Assembly (NCBI GenBank): GCA_036375215.1
Contig: DASUSH010000097.1
Span: forward strand, 1-64,000
DNA length: 64,000 nucleotides
Direction of reading: 5' to 3'
From: DASUSH01 sp036375215
GTDB lineage: Bacteria > Actinomycetota > Thermoleophilia > Solirubrobacterales > 70-9
The notes below the pieces were generated by a model that was not told where the DNA came from, did not search any database, and worked only from the letters and a program-made list of their open reading frames with translations. The translations under genes and the position numbers were made by a program. The stretch's first letter is position 1; each line of letters opens with the position of its first letter. Below, piece by piece: positions 25,686 through 34,703 of the stretch.

Positions 25686-27329
25686 ATGGAAGGTCGCCTG
25701 GTCCTCGACCGCTTCCGCCTCGCCGAGGAGCTCGGCCGCGGGGCGTTCGGAACGGTTCACCGTGCCCGCGACGTGCGCCTGCAGCGCGACGTCGCCGTCA
25801 AGGTGCTCGCGAACGGACCGGGCAGCCACCGCGTGCTGCGCGAGGCCCAGGCCGCCGCGCGGCTGAACCATCCTTCGATCGTCACGCTGTACGAGCTGGG
25901 CGAGGACGCCGGCTCGATCTACCTCGTTTCCGAGCTCGTCGACGGCGAGACCCTGCGCGCGCTGATCCGGCACGGGCGGATCTCCGACCGCGACCTCGCC
26001 GAGGCCGGCGCCGACGTCTGCGAGGCACTGGCCCACGCCCATGAGCGCGGTGTGGTCCACCGCGACGTGAAGCCGGAGAACATCGCGGTGGCGCGGTGGG
26101 AGGACGCCCGCATCGGCCCCTGGAGCGCGGCCGCCGCGAGCGGCGCGATGCTCATGGACTTCGGGGTCGCGAGCGTCGCCGGCGCCGCCGCGCTTACCCG
26201 CACCGGCGAGGTGGTGGGGACGCTGGCCTACATGGCGCCGGAGCAGGCGGAGGGCGAGCCCGCCGGCCCCGAGGCGGACGTCTACTCCCTCGCCCTCGTC
26301 CTCTACGAGGGCTTCAGCGGGCACAACCCGGTCACACGTGCGACGCCGGCGGCGACCGCGCGCGCCATCGGCGCTCCGATCACGCCGCTGGCCGAGCGCC
26401 GGCCGGACCTCCCGGCGGCGCTCGCCGCGACGATCGACGCCTGCCTCGAGCCCTACCCGGAAGTACGCCCGCACGCCACGGAGCTCGGCGCCGAGCTCAC
26501 CGGGGCATCGGGCGAGCTCGACAGCTCGCGCTCGGTCCCGGCCCCGGGGGACGACGGCCGCCGCCGCCGGCTGGGCATGCGCCGGCCCCTGATCCGCCTC
26601 GGCGCCCTCGCCGCGCTCGTCTCGATCGTCGCGTGGCTCGCGACCGCCGGCGGCGAGGCCGGCCTCGCGACCGTGATCGCGGCGCTCTGCGTGCCGCTGC
26701 CCCTCCTCTTCGACCGGGTCCGAGACTGGCTCGCCCCGGCGGCCGCCCCCTTCCTCGGGCTCCTCGGGCTGGCGCCGGTCTACCCCGCGCTCGCGGGGCT
26801 CGCCGGGACCCCGCGGCGCGCCGCCGCGCTCGGTCTGCTCGGCTGGTGCTGGCTCGCCGTCGCCGAGGCCCTGATGGGCGAGACGCTCCTGCTCGGCACC
26901 GTCGACGCGCCGGCGCCGGGCTGGGAGCAGTCGGCGTCGCTCGCGGCGACGGACGTCCTGCTTCCCCTGCTCGCGCCGGCGTCCCTCGCGGGCGCCGCGA
27001 CCTGGACCGTCGGCGCGGCCCTCCTCGCCTCGCTCCTCGCCTCGCGCAGCGCCGTGATCCGGGCGGTGGGAGCGCTCGGCTGGGGCGCGGGCCTCGTCGC
27101 CATGCACAGGCTCCTCGTGGGCACGGGCTCCGATCCGGCCACCGCGGGCCTCGTCGCGGCTCTGGCGGTGATCCTCGCGGTGGCGGTGTGGGTGCGGTCG
27201 GTGGGCGGCGCTCCCACTAGGATTTCGGCGCCTGCGAACGGTTTGCACCGTGCGCTCGCCCATGCGCTCGCGGGTGCGAGAGCGCGTCCGCCCGCAACAA
27301 GTGAATCCACGACGGGTCACCTTCGGTGA
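25686..27329 (+). CDS. Ser/Thr protein kinase with multi-pass membrane C-terminus
   Basis: 547 residues. The kinase domain (about 7-275) has the glycine loop EELGRGAFGTVH, the catalytic lysine in DVAVKVL (about 40), HRDVKPENIA (about 124), DFGVAS and the GTLAYMAPEQ activation segment. Between HRDVKPEN and DFG there are about 24 residues with a small Ala/Ser insert, more than usual. Residues about 300-520 contain several hydrophobic segments (VSIVAWLATAGGEAGLATVI onward) and no PASTA repeats. It lies 21 bases before the FHA gene and is likely the first gene of the cell-wall signalling operon. Confidence 0.9.
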   Translation: MEGRLVLDRFRLAEELGRGAFGTVHRARDVRLQRDVAVKVLANGPGSHRVLREAQAAARLNHPSIVTLYELGEDAGSIYLVSELVDGETLRALIRHGRISDRDLAEAGADVCEALAHAHERGVVHRDVKPENIAVARWEDARIGPWSAAAASGAMLMDFGVASVAGAAALTRTGEVVGTLAYMAPEQAEGEPAGPEADVYSLALVLYEGFSGHNPVTRATPAATARAIGAPITPLAERRPDLPAALAATIDACLEPYPEVRPHATELGAELTGASGELDSSRSVPAPGDDGRRRRLGMRRPLIRLGALAALVSIVAWLATAGGEAGLATVIAALCVPLPLLFDRVRDWLAPAAAPFLGLLGLAPVYPALAGLAGTPRRAAALGLLGWCWLAVAEALMGETLLLGTVDAPAPGWEQSASLAATDVLLPLLAPASLAGAATWTVGAALLASLLASRSAVIRAVGALGWGAGLVAMHRLLVGTGSDPATAGLVAALAVILAVAVWVRSVGGAPTRISAPANGLHRALAHALAGARARPPATSESTTGHLR

Positions 27330-27350
27330 CCTCCCGGAAGGTAGATCGAA

Positions 27351-28118
27351 ATCAGCGTCCTGCGGAATCTCGAAGCGAGGATCGAGGGCCTTGTCGAGGG
27401 CGTGTTCAGCCGCGCCTTCTCGTCGCAGGTTCAGCCGGTCGAGCTCGCCCGCAAGCTCGCCAAGGAGATGGACTCCCACCGCACGGCCTCGGTCTCCAAG
27501 ACCTACGTGCCGAACCAGTACACGGTCTTCCTCTCGTCGGAGGACCGCACCCGCCTCGAGGGGTATGAGCGCTCCCTCCAGCAGGAGCTCTCGGCCTACC
27601 TGCTCGAGCACGCCCGCCGCCGCGACTACGCCCTTTTGACACGGCCCGAGGTCGAGCTCGAGACCGACGAGCGCCTGCGGCTCGGGGAGTTCGGGATCCA
27701 GGCGCGCCTCGTGAAGCCACCGGCGCGCGAGGGCCAGGAGCCGTCGCAGGGGAGCCCGGGCCAGACGATGGTCTACAGCGCCCCCCCGAAGGAGAAGCGG
27801 CGCGAGCGCCGCCCCGAGGGCCGGCTGGTCGAGACCCGCGCCATCGTCTCCCTGGAGGACCGCCGCTATGTGCTCGACGGGCCGGTCGCGGTGATCGGGC
27901 GCTCGAAGGAGTGCGACTGCGTGATCCGGGACCCCAACGTCTCGCGCCGCCACGCCGAGCTGCGCCGCGGCGACACCGGCGACTGGCAGATCGTCGACCT
28001 CGGCTCCACCAACGGGGTCAAGGTCAACGGGCGGCAGGTCGATACCTCGCGGCTCTCGCCCGGCGACGACGTCGTCCTCGGCACGTCGCGCTTCACGTTC
28101 GACATCGAGCAGGCTTAG
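27351..28118 (+). CDS. fhaA: FhaA-like protein: DUF3662 plus FHA domain
   Basis: About 255 residues: an N-terminal DUF3662 domain (NLEARIEGLVEGVFSRAFSS; QVQPVELARKLAKEMD), a basic linker, and a C-terminal FHA domain (GPVAVIGRSKECDCVI; NVSRRHAEL; DLGSTNGVKVNG) that binds phosphothreonine. The first legal start is GTG 27402, but it would remove 17 residues of DUF3662. The frame opens after a TAG at 27342, and GGAAGG (27336-27341) is well placed for an ATC at 27351 giving (M)SVLRNLE. In mycobacteria FhaA binds phosphorylated MurJ; this protein probably has a similar role. Confidence 0.88.
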   Translation: MSVLRNLEARIEGLVEGVFSRAFSSQVQPVELARKLAKEMDSHRTASVSKTYVPNQYTVFLSSEDRTRLEGYERSLQQELSAYLLEHARRRDYALLTRPEVELETDERLRLGEFGIQARLVKPPAREGQEPSQGSPGQTMVYSAPPKEKRRERRPEGRLVETRAIVSLEDRRYVLDGPVAVIGRSKECDCVIRDPNVSRRHAELRRGDTGDWQIVDLGSTNGVKVNGRQVDTSRLSPGDDVVLGTSRFTFDIEQA

Positions 28119-28128
28119 GGACAGGCCC

Positions 28129-28608
28129 GTGGACAGCGAGCCGATAGCGGTCGGCCTCAAGTTCGGCTTCCTCGCCGTGCTCTACCTGTTCCTGCTCTGG
28201 GTGGCGCGCTCGGCGCTGCGCGAGCTGCGCAAGTCGACGGCCCCGCTTCCCGTCGAGGGCACCGGCCTGCATCAGGTCGCGGGCGGCGGCCGGGAGCCCT
28301 CGACCGACGCCTGGCTCGTCGTCCTGCGCGGCGGCGGCCTCGATGCCGGCGACCGCCTCGACCTCTTCGGCGGGCTCACGATCGGGCGCTCGGCGGAGGC
28401 CGACGTGCGCATCGAGGACCGCTTCGCGTCGCAGATCCACTGCCGCGTCTACTCGAAGCGCAACGCCTACAGGCTGGAGGACCTGGGCTCGACCAACGGC
28501 ACGTTCTTAAACGGCGAGCAGGTGAACGGGGAGGTCGGGCTGCGCGACCTCGACCAGATCAGGATCGGGGACACCGAGTTCCGCTTCGAGCTGGACGTGC
28601 CCGGATGA
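28129..28608 (+). CDS. fhaB: FhaB/FipA-like membrane-anchored FHA protein
   Basis: 159 residues from GTG 28129: one N-terminal membrane helix (about 8-27, FGFLAVLYLFLLWVARSAL), a linker, then an FHA domain (about 65-157) with LTIGRSAEADVRI, FASQIHCRVY and LEDLGSTNGTFLNG. The order fhaA-fhaB-pstP matches the actinobacterial cell-division signalling operon, where FhaB (FipA) links FtsZ/FtsQ to PknA/PknB. The gap to fhaA is ten bases. Confidence 0.9.
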   Translation: MDSEPIAVGLKFGFLAVLYLFLLWVARSALRELRKSTAPLPVEGTGLHQVAGGGREPSTDAWLVVLRGGGLDAGDRLDLFGGLTIGRSAEADVRIEDRFASQIHCRVYSKRNAYRLEDLGSTNGTFLNGEQVNGEVGLRDLDQIRIGDTEFRFELDVPG

Positions 28609-28645
28609 CCCAGCGCCCACGGCCGAACTTCCCGATAATCCCGCG

Positions 28646-29974
28646 ATGCTGCGCGTAGCCGAGCAGTACGCCGAGAGCGACACCGGTCGCCAGCGGAGCG
28701 CGAACGAGGACTCGTACTTCGCCCGGGCGCCGGTGTTCGTCGTCGCCGACGGCATGGGCGGGGCCCAGGCGGGCGAGGTCGCCTCGCAGGTCGCGGCGGA
28801 GGCATTCGAGCCCGGCAACGCGAGCGGCGAGAGCCCCGAGGCGTACCTGCGCGGCGTCGCCGAGGGCGCCAACGCCCGCATCCACGAGCTCTCCCAGCAG
28901 GACTCCTCGCGATCGGGCATGGGGACGACGCTCACCGCCGTCCTGGTCTCCGACGACGAGATCTCGATCGCCCACGTCGGCGACAGCCGCGCCTACCTGT
29001 GGCGCGACGGCGAGCTCAAGCGGCTGACCAGCGACCACTCCCTCGTCGAGGAGCTCCGCCGCCAGGGCCGGCTCACCGAGTCGCAGGCCGCCGAGCACCC
29101 GCAGCGCTCGATCATCACGCGGGCGCTCGGGCCCGAGCCGACCGTGAACGTGGACACGATGAGCTACCCGGCCCGCCCCGGAGACGCCTTCCTGCTCTGC
29201 TCGGACGGCCTCACGACGATGCTCCCCGACGAGCGGATCGCCAAGATCCTGGCCCAGAGCCCCGACCTGCGCAGCGCCGGCAAGGCGCTCATCCGGGAGG
29301 CGAACGCCGCCGGCGGCCGCGACAACATCACCGCGGTCGCGTTCCGGCTCGAGGAGGCGGGAGCCGGGGCCCCGGAGGAGGGCGCGACCCTGATCGGGCC
29401 CTCCGCGGAGGAGCAGGGCCTGACCGCGGAGGCGGTCCGCGAGGGCGCCCATCGTGGCGGCGCCGCGGCCCCGACCCGCGAGCGGCCGAGCGGGAGCTCG
29501 GGCATCCCCAAGCGCCGCTGGCCGGCCCGTCTCGCGAAGACGCTGATCGCCCTCGCGGTTGTCGCCGCGCTCGTCGTGGGCGGCATCTGGGGCGCCCGTC
29601 AGATCTACTTCCTCGGCACCGACGAGGGCGGTCGGATCGCGCTCTACCGCGGCCTCCCGTACGACCTCCCCGCGGGGATCGAGCTCTACTCCGAGGTCTA
29701 CTCCAGCCCGACCCAGGCCGCGTCCCTGCCAGAGGACCGCCAGGACGAGGTCACCGACCACGAGCTGCGGGGCCGCGACGACGCCGAGTCCCTCATCACC
29801 GACCTCGAGGAGACGGCCGCCGAGTCCGAACCCGCCTCCACCTCTTCCTCCTCGAACAACGACGCTGGGGGGAACGCATCTCCTGCGGGTGGCGGTTCGG
29901 AGGGGCCCGCGGACGGGCCGTCCAGGCCCGACCAGCGGGAGGATCCGAGCCGACAGGACCCGCAGGGCGGCTGA
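28646..29974 (+). CDS. pstP: PP2C-family Ser/Thr phosphatase (PstP-like)
   Basis: 442 residues. The PP2C catalytic domain (about 1-240) has the metal-binding RQRSANEDSYF, FVVADGMGGAQAGE, GMGTTLTAVLV, AHVGDSRAYLW, LLCSDGLTTML and GGRDNITAVAF motifs. A membrane helix (about 297-317, LIALAVVAALVVGGIWGA) separates it from an extracellular part ending in a Ser/Gly/Pro-rich tail. It reverses phosphorylation by the nearby kinases, as PstP does in mycobacteria. It follows fhaB by 37 bases. Confidence 0.93.
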   Translation: MLRVAEQYAESDTGRQRSANEDSYFARAPVFVVADGMGGAQAGEVASQVAAEAFEPGNASGESPEAYLRGVAEGANARIHELSQQDSSRSGMGTTLTAVLVSDDEISIAHVGDSRAYLWRDGELKRLTSDHSLVEELRRQGRLTESQAAEHPQRSIITRALGPEPTVNVDTMSYPARPGDAFLLCSDGLTTMLPDERIAKILAQSPDLRSAGKALIREANAAGGRDNITAVAFRLEEAGAGAPEEGATLIGPSAEEQGLTAEAVREGAHRGGAAAPTRERPSGSSGIPKRRWPARLAKTLIALAVVAALVVGGIWGARQIYFLGTDEGGRIALYRGLPYDLPAGIELYSEVYSSPTQAASLPEDRQDEVTDHELRGRDDAESLITDLEETAAESEPASTSSSSNNDAGGNASPAGGGSEGPADGPSRPDQREDPSRQDPQGG

Positions 29975-30003
29975 CCATCGTCCCTAGCCGTTCCACCTAG
30001 CCC

Positions 30004-31374
30004 ATGAGCGCACGCAACCGAGAGCTACTGGCCCTCATCCCGGTAGCCCTACTGGTCACCGCCGGCTTCACCAGCGTCCTCCTCGTCGACACACTCGACG
30101 TCGGCAACGTCACCCTGACGTACGGCGGCTACTTCCTGGCGATCTGCGTCGCGATCCACATCCTGATCCGGATCCGGCTGCCCCACGCCGACCCGTACCT
30201 GTTCCCGCTCGTCGCGCTGCTCGCCGCCGTCGGGCTGGTCGTGCTCTACCGGATCGACGAGTCCCTGGCGCTCGAGCAGGCGTCGCTGATGGTGCTCGGC
30301 GCGCTCGTCTTCGCGGCCACGATCGTCTTCGTCCGCGACCTCGGCGTGCTCGAGCGCTACCGCTACCTGATCGCGATCGCCGGCATCGTCCTGCTCCTGC
30401 TGCCGCGGCTGCCCGGGATCGGCGCCCAGGTGAACGGCGCCTACCTCGGGGTCGACATCGGCCCGATCGCGTTCCAGCCCGCGGAGCTGGCGAAGATCTG
30501 CATCGTCGTCTTCCTCGCCAGCTACCTGCGCGAGCACCGCGAGGTGATGCTGGTGAACGCGCGCAGGTTCCTCACCTTCACCTGGCTGCCGATGAAGCAC
30601 CTCGGCCCGCTGCTCGTCGTCTGGGGCGCATCGATGGTGATGCTCGTCTTCATCCGCGACCTCGGCAGCTCGCTGATGTTCTTCGGCGCCTTCCTCGCCC
30701 TGCTCTACGTGGCGACCAACAGCGCCACGCTCGTCCTGCAGTTCATGGCGATGTTCGCGGTCGGGGCCTATTTCTTCTCGCGCACGGTCAGCCACATCGC
30801 CGACCGCGTCGACATCTGGCTCGATCCGTTCGCGCGCGACGCGCCCGACGGCGCCGGGCAGATCACCCAGTCGCTGTTCGCGCAGGCCGAGGGCGGCCTG
30901 TTCGGCGAGGGCCTGGGGCAGTCGCTCCTGAGGTTGCCCGGGCCGTTCGCGCCCGACTGCCACGTGCCGTTCCCGGAGTGCGGGAGCATCCTGCCCGCGC
31001 CGCACACCGACTTCATCTACGCGGTGATCACCTCCGAGCTCGGACTCTTCGGCGCCTGCGCCGTCGTCCTCATCTTCGCCCTGATCGCCGCCCGCGGCTT
31101 CAAGGCCGCGCTCACCGTCCAGGACGGGTTCTCGAAGCTGCTCGCCACCGGCCTCACCGCGGTGCTCGCGCTGCAGGCGTTCGTGATCATCGGCGGCGTC
31201 ATCCGGGTGATCCCGCTGACCGGCGTGACCCTGCCCTTCGTGAGCTACGGCGGCAGCTCCGTGGTCGCGAACATGATCCTCGTCGCGCTGCTCCTGATCG
31301 TCTCGAACGAGGCGCGAAGACCGCGCCTGGGGAGCGGCGGCGTGACCGGCACCTTCCCGGAGGTGGACCGTTGA
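30004..31374 (+). CDS. rodA: SEDS peptidoglycan glycosyltransferase (RodA/FtsW)
   Basis: A 456-residue protein with about ten membrane helices. Typical SEDS features are VYLGVDIGPIAFQPAEL-like text (AYLGVDIGPIAFQPAELAKI near 140), VMLVFIRDLGSSLMFFGAF near 210 and the C-terminal VIPLTGVTLPFVSYGGSS near 405. SEDS proteins polymerise lipid II with a partner class B PBP, which here is the next gene. The last codon overlaps the PBP start (TTGA). The choice RodA versus FtsW follows gene order in actinobacteria, not sequence. Confidence 0.92.
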   Translation: MSARNRELLALIPVALLVTAGFTSVLLVDTLDVGNVTLTYGGYFLAICVAIHILIRIRLPHADPYLFPLVALLAAVGLVVLYRIDESLALEQASLMVLGALVFAATIVFVRDLGVLERYRYLIAIAGIVLLLLPRLPGIGAQVNGAYLGVDIGPIAFQPAELAKICIVVFLASYLREHREVMLVNARRFLTFTWLPMKHLGPLLVVWGASMVMLVFIRDLGSSLMFFGAFLALLYVATNSATLVLQFMAMFAVGAYFFSRTVSHIADRVDIWLDPFARDAPDGAGQITQSLFAQAEGGLFGEGLGQSLLRLPGPFAPDCHVPFPECGSILPAPHTDFIYAVITSELGLFGACAVVLIFALIAARGFKAALTVQDGFSKLLATGLTAVLALQAFVIIGGVIRVIPLTGVTLPFVSYGGSSVVANMILVALLLIVSNEARRPRLGSGGVTGTFPEVDR

Positions 31375-32831
31375 ACGCGCCGATCATGCGGCTCTACGTG
31401 CTCGCCCTGATCCTGTTCGCGACGCTCGTCGGGTTCACCTCGTACTGGGCCGTGTTCAAGTCAGAGGAGCTGAAGGAGAAGCCGGAGAACCGGCGCGCCC
31501 TGATCGAGGCGCAGGGGATCAAGCGCGGCACGATCACGACGGTGGACGGCACCGTCGTCGCCGAGAGCATCGCGCAGGGGAAGGGGCAGCAGACGATCTA
31601 CTCGCGCCGCTACCCGCAGGGCGACCTCTTCGGGCACCCGGTGGGCTACTCGTTCATCGAAGTGGGTCAGTCCGAGATCGAGCGCTCCGAGAACACGACG
31701 CTCACGGGCGAGTCGAACGAGTTCGCCAACCTGATCGACGAGCTCCAGGGCGAAACGGAGGAGGGCTCGAACGTGACGCTCACCCTCGACGCCGAAGCGC
31801 AGCGGGTCGCGACGCAGGCGCTCGAGAGCGCGATCACCACGCCGGAGACCGGCGGCGCCGTGGTCGCGATCGAGCCCGACACCGGCGCGATCAGGGCGAT
31901 GGTCTCGACGCCGGGCTACGACCCGAACACGGTCCCGACAGACTTCGAGTCGCTGACCAGCGACGAGGGCGAGACCCCGCTCGTCAACCGCCCGACCCAG
32001 TCGGTCTATCCGCCGGGCTCGACGATGAAGGTCGTGACCGCCACGGCGGCGCTCGACTCCGGCGAGTTCGAGCAGTCGACGACGCTGAACGCGAACTCGG
32101 GCATCGACGTCTCGGGCGTCCCGCTCGCCAACTCGGGCGGCCAGGACTTCGGGACGATCGACATGACCACCGCCCTGACCAACTCGGTCAACACCTATTG
32201 GGCCCAGGTCGGCGAGCAGCTGGGCCCGGAGACGATGGTCGAGTACATGAAGCGCTTCGGCTTCTTCCGCAAGCCGCCCGTGGACTTCCCGTCCGACGAG
32301 CTCACCGCCAGCGGCGTCTTCAACTCCGACCGCGAGCTCGTCGAGGAGGGCTTCGACGTCGGCCGCGTCGCAATCGGGCAGGGTGGTGAGGAGGGCCAGA
32401 TCCTCGCCACCGAGCTGCAGATGGCGATGGTCGCCGCGACGGTGGCGAACGAGGGGACCCTGATGGAGCCGACGTTCCAGCAGGAGGTCACCGACCCGGA
32501 CGGCCGCACCAGCGAAGAGCTCGACCCCGAGGAGTTCAGCGAGGTGATGAGCGCGGACACGGCCGGCCAGATGGCGGACATGATGACCAACGTCGCCGAG
32601 GAGGGAACCGCGAGCGGCCTCTCGGTCGCCGGCTCGACCCTCGCCGGCAAGACCGGCACGGCGGAGATCGACGTGGAATCGAGCCTCAACCAGGCCCAGT
32701 TCATCGGGTTCGCGCCCGCCGACGACCCGCAGATCGCGGTCGCCGCCACCGTCGAGCGCTGTACCGGCTGCTTCGGCGGCGACACCGCGGGCCCGATCGC
32801 GACGCAGGTGATGGAGTCCCTCCTTGACTAG
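31371..32831 (+). CDS. pbpA: class B penicillin-binding protein (PbpA-like transpeptidase)
   Basis: 486 residues starting at TTG 31371 (GGAGGTGG four bases upstream; overlaps the rodA stop). One N-terminal membrane helix (about 5-25) precedes a dimerisation region and the transpeptidase domain with the active-site Ser in PPGSTMKVVT (about 220), SVN (about 275) and AGKTGTAE (about 425). A Cys pair (RCTGC) lies near the C-terminus. It cross-links peptidoglycan and works with the SEDS partner upstream. Domain order and length fit mycobacterial PbpA. Confidence 0.93.
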   Translation: MNAPIMRLYVLALILFATLVGFTSYWAVFKSEELKEKPENRRALIEAQGIKRGTITTVDGTVVAESIAQGKGQQTIYSRRYPQGDLFGHPVGYSFIEVGQSEIERSENTTLTGESNEFANLIDELQGETEEGSNVTLTLDAEAQRVATQALESAITTPETGGAVVAIEPDTGAIRAMVSTPGYDPNTVPTDFESLTSDEGETPLVNRPTQSVYPPGSTMKVVTATAALDSGEFEQSTTLNANSGIDVSGVPLANSGGQDFGTIDMTTALTNSVNTYWAQVGEQLGPETMVEYMKRFGFFRKPPVDFPSDELTASGVFNSDRELVEEGFDVGRVAIGQGGEEGQILATELQMAMVAATVANEGTLMEPTFQQEVTDPDGRTSEELDPEEFSEVMSADTAGQMADMMTNVAEEGTASGLSVAGSTLAGKTGTAEIDVESSLNQAQFIGFAPADDPQIAVAATVERCTGCFGGDTAGPIATQVMESLLD

Positions 32832-32861
32832 CGCCGCCGGCGCCGCCCGGGGGGCCCGGCG

Positions 32862-34703
32862 ATGAGGCTCACCGAGGGCGCGACCGTCGACGGCCGCTAT
32901 CGGCTCGACCGCCGCCTCGGCTCGGGCGGCATGGCGGACGTCTGGCTCGCCGAGGACGTCGAGCTCGGCCGCCCGGTCGCGGTCAAGGTCCTGCACGACC
33001 GCTTCGCCCAGGACGCGCAGTTCGTCGAGCGCTTCCGCCGCGAGGCCGCGGCCGCCGCGGGCCTGATGCACCCCAACGTCGTCGGCGTATTCGACCGCGG
33101 CGAGGTCGACGGGACCTACTACATCGCGATGGAGTACGTCGAGGGCTCCTCGCTCAAGAACCTGATCGATCGCGGCCTGAACGTCGCCCAGGCGGTCGAG
33201 ATCACCCGCCAGATCCTCGCCGCGGAGCGCTTCGCCCACGAGCACGGGATCGTCCACCGCGACATCAAGCCGCAGAACGTGATCGTCGACCCCGCCGGCC
33301 GCGTGCGCGTGCTCGACTTCGGAATCGCGCGGGCGGGCGCGTCGGAGATCACCCAGACCGGCTCGGTCATGGGGACGGCGCAGTACCTCTCGCCCGAGCA
33401 GGCGCAGGGGCTCGACGTCGCGCCCTCCTCGGACCTCTACTCGACCGGGGTCGTCCTCTACGAGATGCTGACCGGGCGGGTCCCGTTCGACGGCGACAGC
33501 GCCGTCGCGGTCGCCCTCAAGCAGGTCTCCGAGCAGGCGGCGCCGCCGAGCTCCCTGAACCCGGGCGTGCCACCCGCGCTAGACGCGGTCGTGCTGCGCG
33601 CGCTGGCGAAGGATCCGGCGAACCGGTTCACGAGCGCCGAGGAGTTCTCGCGGGCGCTCGACGCCGCCGAGGCGGACCCCGCCAACGTGGGTGACACGGC
33701 GATGTTCGCCGCCGTCGCGGACCCCGACGCCGAAGCCGCCGCCGAGGCGGAGGAGCGCCGCCGGCGCCGCCGCCGGTGGATCCTGATCGGCCTCCTCGCG
33801 GCGATCCTCGCCGGCCTCCTGGCGATCCTCCTGATCAACCGGTTCGGCACCGAGCAGGTCTCCGTGCCGGCGGTGACGGGCGAGGACGTCGAGAAGGCCG
33901 CCGACGAGCTGGAGGCGGCCGGGTTCGAAGTCGACGTCGACGAGTTCGCCAACGCCGCCAGGCGCGGCACGGTGCTCGAGCAGGACCCGCGCGCCGGCGA
34001 GCGGGCCGACGAGGGCTCGACCGTGACGCTCTCGGTCTCCGCCGGGCCCGGCAAGGGGGTGGTGCCCGACGTCGTCGACCAACCCGAGGGGGAGGCGATC
34101 GCCGAGCTCGAGGACAGGGGCTTCCGGGTCAGGTCGGAGCGCGAGACGTCCTCCGACACCGACGAGGGCGACGTGATCCGGACGACCCCGAGCGCGGGCC
34201 TGCGGGCGAAGCGCGGCTCGACGGTCACGATCTTCATCTCGACCGGGCCGAAGCTGGTCACGGTCCCCGACGTCCTGAACCAGACCGAGGCGTCGGCGCG
34301 CACGGAGCTCGAGGGCGCCGGCCTGCTCGTGGACGTCGAGACCGAGGAGTCCGACGTGACCGAGGGCAACGTGGTCTCCGAGGACCCCGGCCCCGGCAGC
34401 CGGGTCGAGGAGGGCGAGCGGATCACGATCGTCGTCTCCGAGGGGCCGGGCGACGTCAGCGTGCCGAACGTCGTCGGGCAGAGCCGGACGACCGCGCTCG
34501 GGAACCTCTCCGCGGCGAACCTCGGGGCGACCGTCGTCGAGGTGGACACCGATGTCGAGTCCGAGGACGACCAGGTCCTCGACCAGACCCCCGGCGGCGG
34601 CAGCCGGGTGCCGCCCGGCACCGACGTGACGATCGAGGTCGGCCACTTCGTCGAGCCCGAGGAACCGGACCCGGCCGCCGGCGACGAGGTGGCCTCGCCG
34701 TGA
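32862..34703 (+). CDS. pknB: PASTA-domain Ser/Thr protein kinase (PknB-like)
   Basis: 613 residues. The kinase domain (about 10-275) has LGSGGMADVW, VAVKVL, HRDIKPQNV (about 137) and DFGIARAGA, then GTAQYLSPEQ. The juxtamembrane part ends in a run of Arg, followed by one membrane helix (about 305-327). Four extracellular PASTA repeats start near 335, 399, 466 and 531 (VPDVVDQPEG, VPDVLNQTEA, VPNVVGQSRT). PASTA domains bind muropeptides or lipid II, so this kinase probably couples wall synthesis to phosphorylation. Its stop overlaps the GTG of ddl (GTGA). Confidence 0.95.
   Translation: MRLTEGATVDGRYRLDRRLGSGGMADVWLAEDVELGRPVAVKVLHDRFAQDAQFVERFRREAAAAAGLMHPNVVGVFDRGEVDGTYYIAMEYVEGSSLKNLIDRGLNVAQAVEITRQILAAERFAHEHGIVHRDIKPQNVIVDPAGRVRVLDFGIARAGASEITQTGSVMGTAQYLSPEQAQGLDVAPSSDLYSTGVVLYEMLTGRVPFDGDSAVAVALKQVSEQAAPPSSLNPGVPPALDAVVLRALAKDPANRFTSAEEFSRALDAAEADPANVGDTAMFAAVADPDAEAAAEAEERRRRRRRWILIGLLAAILAGLLAILLINRFGTEQVSVPAVTGEDVEKAADELEAAGFEVDVDEFANAARRGTVLEQDPRAGERADEGSTVTLSVSAGPGKGVVPDVVDQPEGEAIAELEDRGFRVRSERETSSDTDEGDVIRTTPSAGLRAKRGSTVTIFISTGPKLVTVPDVLNQTEASARTELEGAGLLVDVETEESDVTEGNVVSEDPGPGSRVEEGERITIVVSEGPGDVSVPNVVGQSRTTALGNLSAANLGATVVEVDTDVESEDDQVLDQTPGGGSRVPPGTDVTIEVGHFVEPEEPDPAAGDEVASP

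Noticed and set aside
24456..28160. Very long minus-strand open frame (over 1,200 codons) and similar long frames at 76-2886, 50102-52273 and elsewhere
   Set aside because: In DNA this rich in GC, stop codons are rare in all frames. Apart from the short genuine parts listed as genes, these frames are Arg/Gly/Asp-rich mirror images of genes on the other strand or frame.
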